From: Aquiflexum lacus
Lineage (GTDB): Bacteria; Bacteroidota; Bacteroidia; Cytophagales; Cyclobacteriaceae
Assembly (NCBI RefSeq): GCF_015476655.1
Contig: NZ_JABFHF010000021.1
Location: forward strand, 1 to 64,000
Direction: 5' to 3'
DNA: 64,000 nt
The notes under the pieces are model-generated. The model was not told where the DNA came from and did not search any database. It saw only the letters and a program-made list of their open reading frames with translations. A program made the position numbers and the translations under genes. Positions 41,759 through 51,454 of this stretch are shown piece after piece; within the stretch, counting starts at the first letter, position 1, and the number at the start of each line of letters is the position of its first letter.

Positions 41759-44566
41759 TTAATTTTTCTTAGGATATTTCCTTATTTCTAGCAGGTTTTC
41801 ATGAATAAGGAATTCCGAAGCCACTTTTTGGATCCTTTCCTGATTTACAGCTTGAATATTTTCAGTTGCCTCCAAAATGACTTCCCAATCAAATCCATAA
41901 GTCCGGACTGCCGAGAGCTGCCCATTCCAATATTGGTTTCTTTTTAGATTTTCGGACAAAGCAATTCTTCTTTTTTCTTTTACTTTATTGAGGTCTTCTT
42001 CAGTAGGTCCGTTTTCCTGTATTTTTCTAACTTCAGCCCATGCAGCTTCTATCAACTGATCCACCATGTCAGGACTGCAAGGGAATCCAATTGAAAAAGA
42101 AAAATTTCCGACAGGTTGTATGCCCATACTGCCATTTGCGCCGACGCCATACACCCCCCCAATTTCTTCTCTGAGTGTCTCTATCAGCTTAATGGTCAGT
42201 ATTTCTCCCAAATAGGAAATATCAGTGGCTTTTTTTCTATCATATTTTGTTTCTCCGGAAAAGTACAGGATCACCTGACTCTTCTCGTCGGTGCCTACTT
42301 CTATGGTCTCTGTTTTGCCTCTTGGTGCCCGGATTCCTAAATCTACAAATTGGTCAATATTTGATTTATCCGAAGGCAAGCTTCCTATATATTGTTCTAA
42401 TAGTGGCTTAAAGATTTCGAGGTCTATGTTTCCGGTAAAGAAAAATTCAAAATTGGCAGCGTTGCCAAATCTATCTGTATAAATCTCCAAACCCCTTTCC
42501 ATATCCACTTTGTCCAAATCCTCTGGGTCATAAATACTCATGGCCCTGATGTTATCATTGGCAATAATCCTGTTCAAATGCTTGGAAAACTGAAAATCTG
42601 GGTTGGCTTGTGCAGAAGCCAATTGTGTTTTTTGGTTGTTCATATATACATCAAAAAGTTCCTGATCTTTTCTAGGTTGGGTAAAGTAGAGGTGTATCAA
42701 CTGCATGGCTGTTTCCAGATCTTTGGGAGAAGAGGAGCCTGCTATATTCTGAGAATAGGTGCCGATATTGGGAGTTACAGACACGCTTTTTCCGGCTAAT
42801 ATTTTTCTCAGATCAGAAGGAGAAAAGTCACTGATTCCCATGATATTAACTAAAACGCCGGCATAACTAGCTGAATAATGATCTTCAGTACCATATAATG
42901 AAACCCCACCTTTTCCAGTAGCTGAAAAGACGATTTCATCATTTTTGAAATCTGTTGTTTTTACAAATACTTTGACGCCATTGGATAAGGTAATTTCGGA
43001 TACATCAATGGATTCAATCTTTGAAATTTTCTCGATTTTACCTGGATTCGGTAAGTCTTCAATCAGATTCTCTGCCAATAGCTTCTCTTCATAAGGGCTG
43101 AGCATCATGTTGTCCACTTCGCCTATCAAGGCGAGGATATTTTCCTCGGAAGGCAGATTGTCTTTTTCAGCATCTGGGCCAGTGACTATGATAACCCTAT
43201 TTTCACTTCGAACAAGTTGTTTTGCCAAGTCATTAATTTCCTGTAAGCTAATATTAGGAAGGATTTCTTTGTAGAATTCGTATTTCCAAGCCTCTCCTTC
43301 AGCAAATTTCCCATCCAGAAAATGATTGACATATCTGCCTACTATTGTACGGGATTCTGTTTTATCCATTTCTTTGAATGCTCTTTCTGCATTATTCAAT
43401 ACTGCTTTTTTTACCCGCTCCAATTCCGGTCCTGTAAATCCAAATTGGGCAACCCTTTCATTTTCTACGATCAATGATTGAATGCCTGCCTCGACCTTTC
43501 CGGGGGCAACGACTCCTGAAGCTGAAAAATAATCCAAGTCTCTGACAAAATTTCCATATCCTGTGCCCGCAAAAATAAATGGTGCATCAGGCTTCTGTCT
43601 GATTTCATCCAACCTCTGTGTTAACATTCCCCCATACAAAGTTCTCAAAACAACATTTCGATAATCTTTTTGGGTTTGGCTGGGAAGGGCTTTGTGCTTA
43701 TAAAACAATTGAATCTGAATACCGGGAGCTTCCTCATCGGTAAGTATGCTTACAAAGGTCTCTTCATGTTCAGGTACTTCAAAATATTTTCTTTCAGGAT
43801 ATTTTTTAGGGTTTTCCAAAACCCCGAAATATTCGTGGATCAGGTCCTGAAGTTTATCAGGGTCTACATCTCCTACAGCAATTACCGCCATATTGTTGGG
43901 TCTATACCAGTCTGTGTAGAATTTACGGATGGTTTCGTATTCAAAATTTTCAACAATATCCATTTTCCCAATGGGCAGGCGTTCGGCGTACTTACTGTTG
44001 TAAAGCATCAAAGGAAGATATTTATCCTGCATCCTTTGGCTGTAGCCTTGCCCGGTTCGCCATTCTTCGACAATGATTCCTCTTTCCCCATCAATGTCAG
44101 CTTCCTCCATCAAAATCCCTCCTGCCCAATCACTCATGACCAGAAAGCCACTTCTCAACTTTTCTTCATCTTCAGATGGGATTGGAAGGATATAGACAGT
44201 TTCGTCAAACCCAGTGTAAGCATTCAGATCCCTTCCAAATGACACCCCAATAGATTGCAGATAAGAAACCAGTTCGTTTTTTTTGAAATTTTTGGTGCCA
44301 TTGAAGGCCATATGTTCTGTGAAATGCGCCAATCCCTGTTGGTCATCCCCCTCCAATATCGACCCAGCATTCACCGCCAACCTGAGTTCCACCTTGTTTT
44401 CGGGTTTGGGGTTTTGCTGTATGTAATAGGTAAGTCCATTCTCCAATTTTCCCATTCGGACCCGTGGATCAAGGGGTACTTTTTGGTCTAAATCTGTTTG
44501 GGCAAGACCGGATAGGATAAATCCTATTATGAAAAGAAAATTGAGAAAAATCCTGGGTAGCGTCAT
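41759..44566 (-). CDS. M16 family insulinase-like zinc peptidase
   Basis: A 935-residue secreted protease with a signal peptide. The inverted zinc motif H81-F-T-E84-H85 and the downstream Glu in ERGIIVEEWR form the M16 site. The second M16 half (from about residue 520) lacks the motif and acts as the structural partner, giving the pitrilysin-like clam shell. It degrades peptides in the periplasm. It lies directly upstream of the transporter and kinase, with a 2-base gap, so all three are probably one operon. Confidence 0.88.
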   Translation of the reverse strand: MTLPRIFLNFLFIIGFILSGLAQTDLDQKVPLDPRVRMGKLENGLTYYIQQNPKPENKVELRLAVNAGSILEGDDQQGLAHFTEHMAFNGTKNFKKNELVSYLQSIGVSFGRDLNAYTGFDETVYILPIPSEDEEKLRSGFLVMSDWAGGILMEEADIDGERGIIVEEWRTGQGYSQRMQDKYLPLMLYNSKYAERLPIGKMDIVENFEYETIRKFYTDWYRPNNMAVIAVGDVDPDKLQDLIHEYFGVLENPKKYPERKYFEVPEHEETFVSILTDEEAPGIQIQLFYKHKALPSQTQKDYRNVVLRTLYGGMLTQRLDEIRQKPDAPFIFAGTGYGNFVRDLDYFSASGVVAPGKVEAGIQSLIVENERVAQFGFTGPELERVKKAVLNNAERAFKEMDKTESRTIVGRYVNHFLDGKFAEGEAWKYEFYKEILPNISLQEINDLAKQLVRSENRVIIVTGPDAEKDNLPSEENILALIGEVDNMMLSPYEEKLLAENLIEDLPNPGKIEKISKIESIDVSEITLSNGVKVFVKTTDFKNDEIVFSATGKGGVSLYGTEDHYSASYAGVLVNIMGISDFSPSDLRKILAGKSVSVTPNIGTYSQNIAGSSSPKDLETAMQLIHLYFTQPRKDQELFDVYMNNQKTQLASAQANPDFQFSKHLNRIIANDNIRAMSIYDPEDLDKVDMERGLEIYTDRFGNAANFEFFFTGNIDLEIFKPLLEQYIGSLPSDKSNIDQFVDLGIRAPRGKTETIEVGTDEKSQVILYFSGETKYDRKKATDISYLGEILTIKLIETLREEIGGVYGVGANGSMGIQPVGNFSFSIGFPCSPDMVDQLIEAAWAEVRKIQENGPTEEDLNKVKEKRRIALSENLKRNQYWNGQLSAVRTYGFDWEVILEATENIQAVNQERIQKVASEFLIHENLLEIRKYPKKN

Positions 44567-44720
44567 TGTAGTTGGTTTTGAATTCTAATAATGTCAACAA
44601 ATTAAAATCAATTTTAAGCAACTTGTTCGGGTAATCTGGAAATTTATATAAATATTAGCCCTAGTCAATTTTAAAATAACATAAAAAAATCAAAAAGAGA
44701 TTTCATCAATCCATTTAAAT

Positions 44721-45089
44721 ATGAAACAAATCATCTTGGTTGGGATAGGGGGGGGAGTTGGTAGTATATTAAGATACCTCGTCAAAGTAGCGACAGATAA
44801 ATTTTATGGAAGTAGTTTTCCATTGGCCACATTCACTGCCAATATGGTAGGTTGCCTTTTGATAGGTCTTCTATTGGGATATTTCACAAAAAATCAAAAC
44901 ATCCCCGCTGATTGGTCGCTTTTATTGATTACAGGTTTTTGTGGTGGTTTTACCACATTCTCAACCTTTTCTTCTGAAAACCTTGGCCTGATTCAATCAG
45001 GAAACTATTTTACTGCATTGGCATACATATTGGGTAGTTTGATGCTTGGAGTCTTAGCGGTATTTGTTGGTTTTGAGTTGGTCAAATAA
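44721..45089 (+). CDS. crcB: Fluoride channel CrcB/Fluc
   Basis: A 122-residue protein of four helices, starting GIGGGVGSILRYLV, with the family motif GFCGGFTTFSTFSSE, in which the Phe and Thr residues line the double-barrelled fluoride pathway. The length is standard for a single-gene homodimer. No fluoride riboswitch consensus was found upstream. Confidence 0.93.
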   Translation: MKQIILVGIGGGVGSILRYLVKVATDKFYGSSFPLATFTANMVGCLLIGLLLGYFTKNQNIPADWSLLLITGFCGGFTTFSTFSSENLGLIQSGNYFTALAYILGSLMLGVLAVFVGFELVK

Positions 45090-45138
45090 AAAGATCTTCA
45101 ACCTATTTGGGAGCTCTTGGTTATAACATAAAGATTTG

Positions 45139-46038
45139 ATGATGAAAAAAATATTGATTACAGGTGGTTCGGGATTAGTGGGAAAGAAAATCACAGGCTT
45201 GTTGGAAAAAAACGGCTATGAAGTCGCATGGCTTAGCAGAAGTCCGGAAAAGTACAAGCAAAAGTCTTTTGCCTGGGATGTGGATAAACAAAGCATTGAT
45301 TCGGAAGCCTTACAATGGGCAGATGGAATTATTCATCTGGCAGGGGAGGGAGTCGCTGATAAAAGATGGACAGCTGAGAGAAAGCAGGCAATCCTGCAGA
45401 GCAGGACACAAAGTACATTACTCCTGAAACACGCCATTGAAAAATCTGATAAAAAGCCTGATGTATTCGTTTCTGCGTCAGCCGTTGGTTATTATGGTTT
45501 CAATACAGGAGAGAACTTAATGGATGAAAACGGAAAACCGGGCAGTGATTTTTTGTCGCAGGTAGTAGCGGCATGGGAAAGTGAAGTGGAAAATATTGCA
45601 GACCATGGAATACGAACAGTAATGCTACGAATTGGGATTGTTTTGGACAATAAAGGAGGCGCTTTGGTAGAAATGCTAAAACCACCTGTTGCCGCACCTC
45701 TTGGAAAAGGACAACAATGGATGAGTTGGATTGCTATTGATGATTTGGCGCAGATGTTTCTCTTTACCATTGAAAATAAGGAAATGAACGGTATCTATAA
45801 TGCAGTAGGGCCAAATCCCGCTAGAAATGCTGACCTTACAAAAGCAGCTGCTAAGAAAGCTGGGAAAATGTTTATAGATATAGGTGTTCCGGGATTAGCA
45901 TTGAAAATATTTTTGGGTGAAATGGCCCAAATGGTACTCGGTGGAAATAAGGTCTCAGCCAAGAAAATCGAAAAAGCAGGTTTTGAATTCAGATATCCAG
46001 TATTAAAAGAAGCCTTAGAAAAAATCTACAATTCATAA
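45139..46038 (+). CDS. TIGR01777 family epimerase/oxidoreductase
   Basis: About 299 residues of an extended SDR. It starts KKILITGGSGLVGKKI and carries GIIHLAGEG, VSASAVGYYG and GGMxxP-like MLKPPVAAPLGKG segments, all typical of the TIGR01777 (SulA/YfcH) group. The substrate is unknown. A TTG and two ATG codons are adjacent at the start; the first ATG is used. Its 3' end overlaps a small opposite-strand gene by six bases. Confidence 0.85.
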   Translation: MMKKILITGGSGLVGKKITGLLEKNGYEVAWLSRSPEKYKQKSFAWDVDKQSIDSEALQWADGIIHLAGEGVADKRWTAERKQAILQSRTQSTLLLKHAIEKSDKKPDVFVSASAVGYYGFNTGENLMDENGKPGSDFLSQVVAAWESEVENIADHGIRTVMLRIGIVLDNKGGALVEMLKPPVAAPLGKGQQWMSWIAIDDLAQMFLFTIENKEMNGIYNAVGPNPARNADLTKAAAKKAGKMFIDIGVPGLALKIFLGEMAQMVLGGNKVSAKKIEKAGFEFRYPVLKEALEKIYNS

Positions 46039-46206
46039 AGTAGATTTCCGGCCAATCAAAAACCAGAGAATAGTTCCTAAAAACGGTAAAAAAATTACAA
46101 CCAAAACCCATACGATCTTATCATTTTGTCCACCAAAATTACTGGAAACGACATCATAGATAGTGTATGCATAAATGGCTAAGCCAATGATTCCAAGTCC
46201 AAACAT
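46033..46206 (-). CDS. Small PLDc_N-like membrane protein (57 residues)
   Basis: A 57-residue frame with ATG at 46206: MFGLGIIGLAIYAYTIYDVV, then a short polar stretch, then KIVWVLVVIFLPFLGTILWF and LIGRKS. The two-helix layout with a Lys/Trp/Pro/Gly second helix is the pattern of the PLDc_N (phospholipase D-nuclease N-terminal) small protein family. The start overlaps the stop of the next upstream gene by one base (TAATG), so the two are translationally coupled. It is short enough to be missed in routine annotation. Confidence 0.75.
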   Translation of the reverse strand: MFGLGIIGLAIYAYTIYDVVSSNFGGQNDKIVWVLVVIFLPFLGTILWFLIGRKSTL

Positions 46207-46436
46207 TATCTCCTTAGGTTAAAGTATTTTCTCTGATTTATTTTTTGTCCTTTAGATATTATAAAATAAATAAAAGGGCCAATGGGATTGGCAAAAACAA
46301 CCACAACCGCCCAGATTAATTTCATGTTAGGATTTTTGAAATCAGATTTGAGAAGGTCAATAAGTGCCCAAATCCAAAGCACAGCGTAAAGAAATCCGAA
46401 TAATAAAAAGATAAAATTTGGAATTGATGATAGCAT
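46206..46436 (-). CDS. Small PLDc_N-like membrane protein (76 residues)
   Basis: A 76-residue protein with two helices: FIFLLFGFLYAVLWIWALID and, after KNPNMKLIW, AVVVVFANPIGPFIYFII. The NPIGPFIYF second helix matches the PLDc_N family. Tail residues are basic. It is the first of a coupled pair with the 57-residue gene. The function is unknown; members are inner-membrane proteins and are often found next to sigma factors or lipoproteins. Confidence 0.75.
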   Translation of the reverse strand: MLSSIPNFIFLLFGFLYAVLWIWALIDLLKSDFKNPNMKLIWAVVVVFANPIGPFIYFIISKGQKINQRKYFNLRR

Positions 46437-46662
46437 AGTGGTTTTTTAAATTTGCCCTATCAACGAAAGTAATAAATTATTTTTTAAACTTAAGACATAA
46501 ATGAATTTCAATTGAAAAGCAGGCGCTTATTAAGCTTGGGTTTTGGTGGATAACTTCTTAGTTTATGGAAGGCATTAATATGAGCAATTTCGAAGATTTA
46601 CTTATAGTTGACAAGTGATTTTATTTTTAGTAGCATCTGGGCAAAAAAAGCTAGAAAGGGGA
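46437..46662. other. 226-base gap, nothing recognised
   Basis: The stretch is AT-rich and lies upstream of the PLDc_N pair and downstream of crtD (both minus). No hairpin or open frame is evident. Confidence 0.4.
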
Positions 46663-48126
46663 TTAATCAATCATCTCAGACATGATTTTTGCAGAAAGAA
46701 GACATAGTGGGATTCCCCCGCCTGGATGAACACTTCCCCCGCAAAAAAAGAGGTTTTTAATATTTGAGGAGTAATTTGCATGTCTTAAAAAGGCAGCATA
46801 TCTATTGTTGGAACTGTTTCCATATAATGCCCCGTTAGCGCTTGATGTTTTGCTTTCGATGGTTCTTGGTTCCAGGATTTCTTCAACTTCAATCAGAGAC
46901 TCGATATCGGTTTTTAGGATGCGGTTTACTTTTTGGATTATAGATTTTCTTGCTTCAAGGATAAGTTTGTCCCAGTCCTGACCTTGGTTATTGGGGACAT
47001 TGATCATCGTAAACCAGTTCATGCAGCCTTCGGGTGCATCATCAGGTTTGTAAACGGAGGTAATATTTATATAGACAGTAGGATCGTTGTAAATGCTTTT
47101 ATGGTGGAAAATATGATCAAATTCCGCTTTATAGTTATCCGAAAAAAGTATATTGTGAAGGTCCAATTCAGGGAAAACTTTTTTGACCCCCCAATAGAAG
47201 ATCAAAGCAGAACTTGATTTGGGCTGGTCAAGTAGTTTGGTCGGTTGCTTTTGTTTTCTTAAAATGGTCTTGTAGGCATTGACCATGTCCATATTGTTGA
47301 CTATCAAATCTGCATAGACTTTCTGGCCATTTACAAATACCCCGATAGCCTTGCCCTTTTCAACCAAAATTTCTTCGACATTGGAATTAAAATTAAATTT
47401 TACTCCCAGTTCTTTTGCCAAATGAAACAAACTTAAGGTAATATCATGCATGCCTTTTTTAGGAAAGAAGGCGCCAATATTAAATTCAAGGTGGGGGATA
47501 ATATTTAAGGTAGCAGGGGTTTCATAAGGATTTGACCCATTGTAGGTGGCATATCTGTTAAAAAGCTGTACCAATTTCGGATGTTCAAAATTCTTGGAAT
47601 TGGTATGATGCATGGTGCTGAAAATCCCAAGTTTCCCCATCTTTAGGTAGGATTTTAATGCCTCTTTGTTTGTCCAGGTTCCAAATTTATGCAGTGACCT
47701 ATGCATAAATAGCGGTGCCAGATGGTCGTATATATAAGATGATTTTTTTAGTGCCTTTCTGATATTTTCTGCTGGTTCTCCGAGTTTGGTTTCTACTTCA
47801 TCGGCAAACTTATTGATATCTGCCCAAGTCTTTATATGTTTTCCATCTTCCCAAAAATAATGACAGGCCACCGGAAGTTTGATATAATCAAAATGCTTCT
47901 TTGGGTTTTTTCCGGAAAGGAGAAACAATTCCTCCATTTGCTCAGGGAGTGTAAATAATGAAGGGCCTGCATCGAAGCGGTAGCCTTTGAGGGTTATTTC
48001 TGAGAGTTTTCCTCCTGGGTACGGATTAGCTTCAAAAACGGATACTTCAAAACCTTTATTGATAAGCCGGATGGCAGCTGCGAGTCCTGCTATTCCTGAC
48101 CCAATGACGATGGCATTTTTGGACAT
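46663..48126 (-). CDS. crtD: CrtD-type carotenoid desaturase
   Basis: A 487-residue FAD-dependent amine-oxidase-fold enzyme of the CrtI/CrtD group. The FAD motif is IGSGIAGLAAAIRL (about 7-20), and FEANPYPGGKLSEI, RFDAGPSLFTLP and FNRYATYNGSNPYETPATLN are family marks. The last pattern resembles CrtD, the 1-hydroxycarotenoid 3,4-desaturase, more than CrtI, so CrtD is preferred; CrtI is the alternative. No other carotenoid gene is adjacent, which is unusual. Confidence 0.72.
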   Translation of the reverse strand: MSKNAIVIGSGIAGLAAAIRLINKGFEVSVFEANPYPGGKLSEITLKGYRFDAGPSLFTLPEQMEELFLLSGKNPKKHFDYIKLPVACHYFWEDGKHIKTWADINKFADEVETKLGEPAENIRKALKKSSYIYDHLAPLFMHRSLHKFGTWTNKEALKSYLKMGKLGIFSTMHHTNSKNFEHPKLVQLFNRYATYNGSNPYETPATLNIIPHLEFNIGAFFPKKGMHDITLSLFHLAKELGVKFNFNSNVEEILVEKGKAIGVFVNGQKVYADLIVNNMDMVNAYKTILRKQKQPTKLLDQPKSSSALIFYWGVKKVFPELDLHNILFSDNYKAEFDHIFHHKSIYNDPTVYINITSVYKPDDAPEGCMNWFTMINVPNNQGQDWDKLILEARKSIIQKVNRILKTDIESLIEVEEILEPRTIESKTSSANGALYGNSSNNRYAAFLRHANYSSNIKNLFFCGGSVHPGGGIPLCLLSAKIMSEMID

Positions 48127-48459
48127 AAATTAATAACTGATGATTGATATAGATGTTGGAAATTAATCTTTAATAAGAATCATATCCAAGGTTATCATTA
48201 TTCAATGTCAATTTAAAATGTTTGGGAAGAATTTTTCATTATTGAAAAGATAGGTATGGTATATTTCATATTTAAATATTTAAAATATAAGTTTTCAATT
48301 TTACTTTTATTTTACTGATTTATATTACTTGGGTGGAAGCTAAAAATAGATTGAATTACCTAAAAAATATATTAAAATGAATTTCATAAATAAAAAATTG
48401 TATTTCATTTGCTTTTTTATTTTTGAGTGTATACTTTTACAAAAAACGTATTTACGTAT

Positions 48460-48534
48460 ATGAAAAATAATTCACCCTTCACCCTAGCCTTAGGAATTTG
48501 GCTATTTGCGATTTTGATCTTGGTACTTTCTTGA
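48460..48534 (+). CDS. Possible 24-residue hydrophobic peptide gene
   Basis: The frame ATG...TGA encodes MKNNSPFTLALGIWLFAILI plus four residues (LVLS). It is almost wholly one hydrophobic helix with a basic start, so a membrane micro-protein is possible. No conserved start signal or partner is visible, and chance is the main alternative. Confidence 0.3.
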   Translation: MKNNSPFTLALGIWLFAILILVLS

Positions 48535-48669
48535 GTTTTAAAAAGAAACAAATTTTGTTGGTAGATATCGGCTATCAAGAATTACCATTTTTTTATCTCA
48601 GATTTAAATGGCAAAAATTCAATTTTCACAGATTTTTGGAATCAACAGAGTTGATTTCAAACCAATAGG

Positions 48670-48720
48670 CTAAAGCAGATAACCCCAAGAACTTTTTTTT
48701 CTTGGGGTTATCTGCTTTAG
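48670..48720. terminator. Long perfect hairpin after glyS
   Basis: Twenty-two-base perfect arms (left CTAAAGCAGATAACC...; right its complement ...GCTTTAG) around a seven-base loop, placed 4 bases after the glyS stop. It is much longer than ordinary terminators and lacks a clear T-run afterwards on the minus strand, so an attenuating, protective or REP-like role is possible. Confidence 0.7.
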
Positions 48721-48723
48721 GAT

Positions 48724-50190
48724 TTAAATCTTTTCGAATATTCTTCTAAAGCTACATTCCTTACTCAACCTTCCATGAAGGTCCGAAATGGCTACTCTTT
48801 CCTGTTTGGTAGTATCTCTGTGGCGGATAGTAACGGTATTGTCCTCGAGTGTCTGATGGTCTACTGCAATGCAATAGGGTGTACCGATCAAATCCTGTCG
48901 TGCATATCGCTTCCCAATGGAAGCTGAATCCTCATAAATGATATTGAAATCATATTTCAAGGCATCAAAGATTTCTTTTCCTTTTTCAGGTAATCCATCT
49001 TTTTTGGTCAAAGGTAGAATAGCAGCTTTTACAGGCGCTATAGCAGGGTGTAGTTTCAGATAAACCCTTTGTTTGCCATCTACCTCCTCATCTACATAGG
49101 CATTGCATAGCGTCATTAGAAAAAGCCTGTCAGCACCGATTGATGTCTCAATTACATAAGGAATATAGTTTTGATTGATTTCAGGATCAAAGTATTGCTG
49201 TTTCTTTTTAGAGAATTCCTGATGGCTTTTTAGGTCAAAATCTGTTCTTGAATGGATTCCCTCCACTTCTTTGAAACCAAAGGGGAATTGATATTCTATG
49301 TCCATGGCGGCATTGGCATAGTGGGCCAACTTCTCGTGGTCGTGTCGTCTCAGCTTTTCTTCAGGAATTCCCAAGGCCCGGTGCCATTTCGTTCTGGTTT
49401 CTGCCCATTCCTTATACCATTCTAACTCAGTGCCAGGCCTGACAAAAAACTGCATCTCCATCTGTTCAAATTCTCGCATCCTGAAGATAAACTGACGGGC
49501 AACAATTTCATTTCTAAAAGCCTTTCCTATCTGTGCAATGCCAAATGGAACTTTCATTCGGGCTGTCTTCTGAACATTCAGGAAATTGACAAAAATTCCC
49601 TGTGCTGTTTCAGGTCTAAGATAAATCGTAGAAGAATCTTCTGCCACTGATCCCACTTGCGTTGAAAACATCAGGTTAAACTGACGGACCTCTGTCCAAT
49701 TGGAAGTGCCACTGATCGGGCAAGATATGTTTTCATTGACAATCAATTCACGAACCCCGGCAAGATCTTCTGCTTCCAGTAGTCTTGCCATGGCATTCAG
49801 GAGATTTTGGGCAGTGTCTTTGTCTCCTGAGTTTTCATAGAAAGCAGCTTTTTCCTCTATCAGGACATCCGCACGATAGCGCTTCTTGCTGTCCTTATTG
49901 TCAATCATCGGGTCATTGAAGCTATCCACATGGCCGGAAGCTTTCCAAGTGGTGGGATGCATAAAAATGGAGGCATCAATTCCCACTATATTGTCATTGA
50001 GACGGGTCATAGTCTCCCACCAAAGTCTCTTGAGGTTGTTTTTTAGTTCCACCCCATAAGCTCCATAATCATAAACTGCCTGAAGGCCATCATAGATTTC
50101 GGATGAGGGGTAAACAAAGCCATACTCTTTGGCATGGGCGATAATATCTTTTAATTGCGCATTCTCTGCAGTAATGTCATTTTTTGCCAT
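48724..50190 (-). CDS. glyS: Glycine-tRNA ligase
   Basis: A 488-residue class II, alpha2-type glycyl-tRNA synthetase. It charges tRNA-Gly. The start KEYGFVYPSSEIYDG, the motif 2 block FRNEIVARQFIFRMREFEQMEMQ, and the motif 3 GADRLFL are all present, and the C-terminal anticodon-binding domain is complete. The length is standard for this class. Confidence 0.95.
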   Translation of the reverse strand: MAKNDITAENAQLKDIIAHAKEYGFVYPSSEIYDGLQAVYDYGAYGVELKNNLKRLWWETMTRLNDNIVGIDASIFMHPTTWKASGHVDSFNDPMIDNKDSKKRYRADVLIEEKAAFYENSGDKDTAQNLLNAMARLLEAEDLAGVRELIVNENISCPISGTSNWTEVRQFNLMFSTQVGSVAEDSSTIYLRPETAQGIFVNFLNVQKTARMKVPFGIAQIGKAFRNEIVARQFIFRMREFEQMEMQFFVRPGTELEWYKEWAETRTKWHRALGIPEEKLRRHDHEKLAHYANAAMDIEYQFPFGFKEVEGIHSRTDFDLKSHQEFSKKKQQYFDPEINQNYIPYVIETSIGADRLFLMTLCNAYVDEEVDGKQRVYLKLHPAIAPVKAAILPLTKKDGLPEKGKEIFDALKYDFNIIYEDSASIGKRYARQDLIGTPYCIAVDHQTLEDNTVTIRHRDTTKQERVAISDLHGRLSKECSFRRIFEKI

Positions 50191-50419
50191 GGGCGCAAAA
50201 TTAAAGAAATAGATCGAATCACAAGAATGTAAAGTGATAATTAATGTTTTTTATATCGTCTTTGCCCTAGGCACTTTAGGCCCCAATCCTTTAAATCCGG
50301 CAATAAATTATCGGGTTATTTTCCTGGTCATGCCAACTTACGGGAGGAAATCCTAAGGCATTTTTACCCCTAGATCCAAACTGTCACTTTTCATCTGTCG
50401 ATTCTTCATCCCTCCTTCT
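50191..50419. other. 229-base gap with CATCCCTCC words
   Basis: The gap between glyS and the Gfo/Idh gene holds repeated TTCATCCCTCC words near 50406-50427 and otherwise nothing recognised. Confidence 0.35.
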
Positions 50420-51454
50420 TCATCCCTCCAATTCCACCCTTCTCCCTTCCTCATTGCTTCTAAATGCCGCTTCAATGATCTGAAGAACCAGGATGGCTTC
50501 TTCCATTTTTACTTTTAATGATGCTTTTCCGTGAATAGAATCGGCAATGTTTTGATAAAAAAATCTGTAATCACCTCTCTCAGTTGGGTATGAACCGGAT
50601 GAATTTTCTAGGTGCATTTGACCCCATGCTTCTGAAGCTTCAAGACCCCAATTGACTCCCTGAGGTATTTCTTCTGCCTTGAAGGCTTTTTCCTGTACAT
50701 CCAATCCATATTTTATATAACTGCCCTTTTCTCCAAGAACCAAAAATTTTGGAAGAGGTGCATTCACAAGTACACTTGCAGTCAACCTGGCTTTGATGCC
50801 TTCATACATCAGCGTGATGTCAAAAAAATCATCCGCCACGGCATTGCTTCTTTGCTTGAGGATCTCGGCATAGACCCATTTTGGTTTGCCAAAAAGCATC
50901 ACAGCCTGATCAATAAGGTGTGTACCCAAATCATAGGTAATCCCATTTCCGGGCACTTCTTTCTCTCTCCAATTATCAGCTAAATGAGGCCTGAAGCGGT
51001 CAAAATGGGATTCAAAATGAACAATTCTCCCCAAGACATCCTCAGCCAGTATTTTTTGGATAGTTCGGAAATCCCCATCCCATCTCCGGTTTTGATAAAC
51101 AGATAGTACCAAACCCTTTTCATCTGCAATTCTCTTCAGTTCGAGGGCTTCCTTGGAATGAACCGTGACAGGCTTGTCCACCACTACATGCTTTCCTGCT
51201 TCCAATGCTTTTTTTGCCTGTGGAAAATGATACTCATTTGGGGTAACGATGACTATCAGTTCAGCAATATCTGATTCAAGCAAATCATCGAAACTCCTGA
51301 ATATTTCAATATGGGGGTATTTTTCCCGCGATTTTTCATTGTTGCGTTCTACCACGGCGACAAATTCCAGGTCTTCACATACTGAAATCAACTGGGCGTG
51401 CATTTTTTCACCCACTGACCCAAATCCTACAAGAGCCGTTTTTATTTTTTTCAT
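50420..51454 (-). CDS. Gfo/Idh/MocA family oxidoreductase
   Basis: A 344-residue NAD(P)-dependent oxidoreductase. It starts KIKTALVGFGSVGEKM, shows AGKHVVVDKPVT with the catalytic-region Lys-Pro, and the second domain contains YDLGTHLIDQ. The substrate is probably a sugar or inositol derivative. Its start overlaps the stop of the upstream response regulator by 4 bases (ATGA), so it is translationally coupled to the two-component genes. Confidence 0.85.
   Translation of the reverse strand: MKKIKTALVGFGSVGEKMHAQLISVCEDLEFVAVVERNNEKSREKYPHIEIFRSFDDLLESDIAELIVIVTPNEYHFPQAKKALEAGKHVVVDKPVTVHSKEALELKRIADEKGLVLSVYQNRRWDGDFRTIQKILAEDVLGRIVHFESHFDRFRPHLADNWREKEVPGNGITYDLGTHLIDQAVMLFGKPKWVYAEILKQRSNAVADDFFDITLMYEGIKARLTASVLVNAPLPKFLVLGEKGSYIKYGLDVQEKAFKAEEIPQGVNWGLEASEAWGQMHLENSSGSYPTERGDYRFFYQNIADSIHGKASLKVKMEEAILVLQIIEAAFRSNEEGRRVELEG

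Larger units (their letters stand above)
48127..48723. other. 597-base gap with little content
   Basis: This gap between crtD and glyS is very AT-rich. Apart from a tiny possible peptide gene (48460-48534) and the long hairpin at its right end (48670-48720), no feature is evident. Confidence 0.4.

Noticed and set aside
44567-44720. Fluoride riboswitch upstream of crcB
   Set aside because: The conserved GGNGAUGG... pattern is absent in this AT-rich stretch.
50191-50419. T-box leader of glyS
   Set aside because: No AGGGTGGNACC-type T-box element is seen, and this system is not usual in Bacteroidota.
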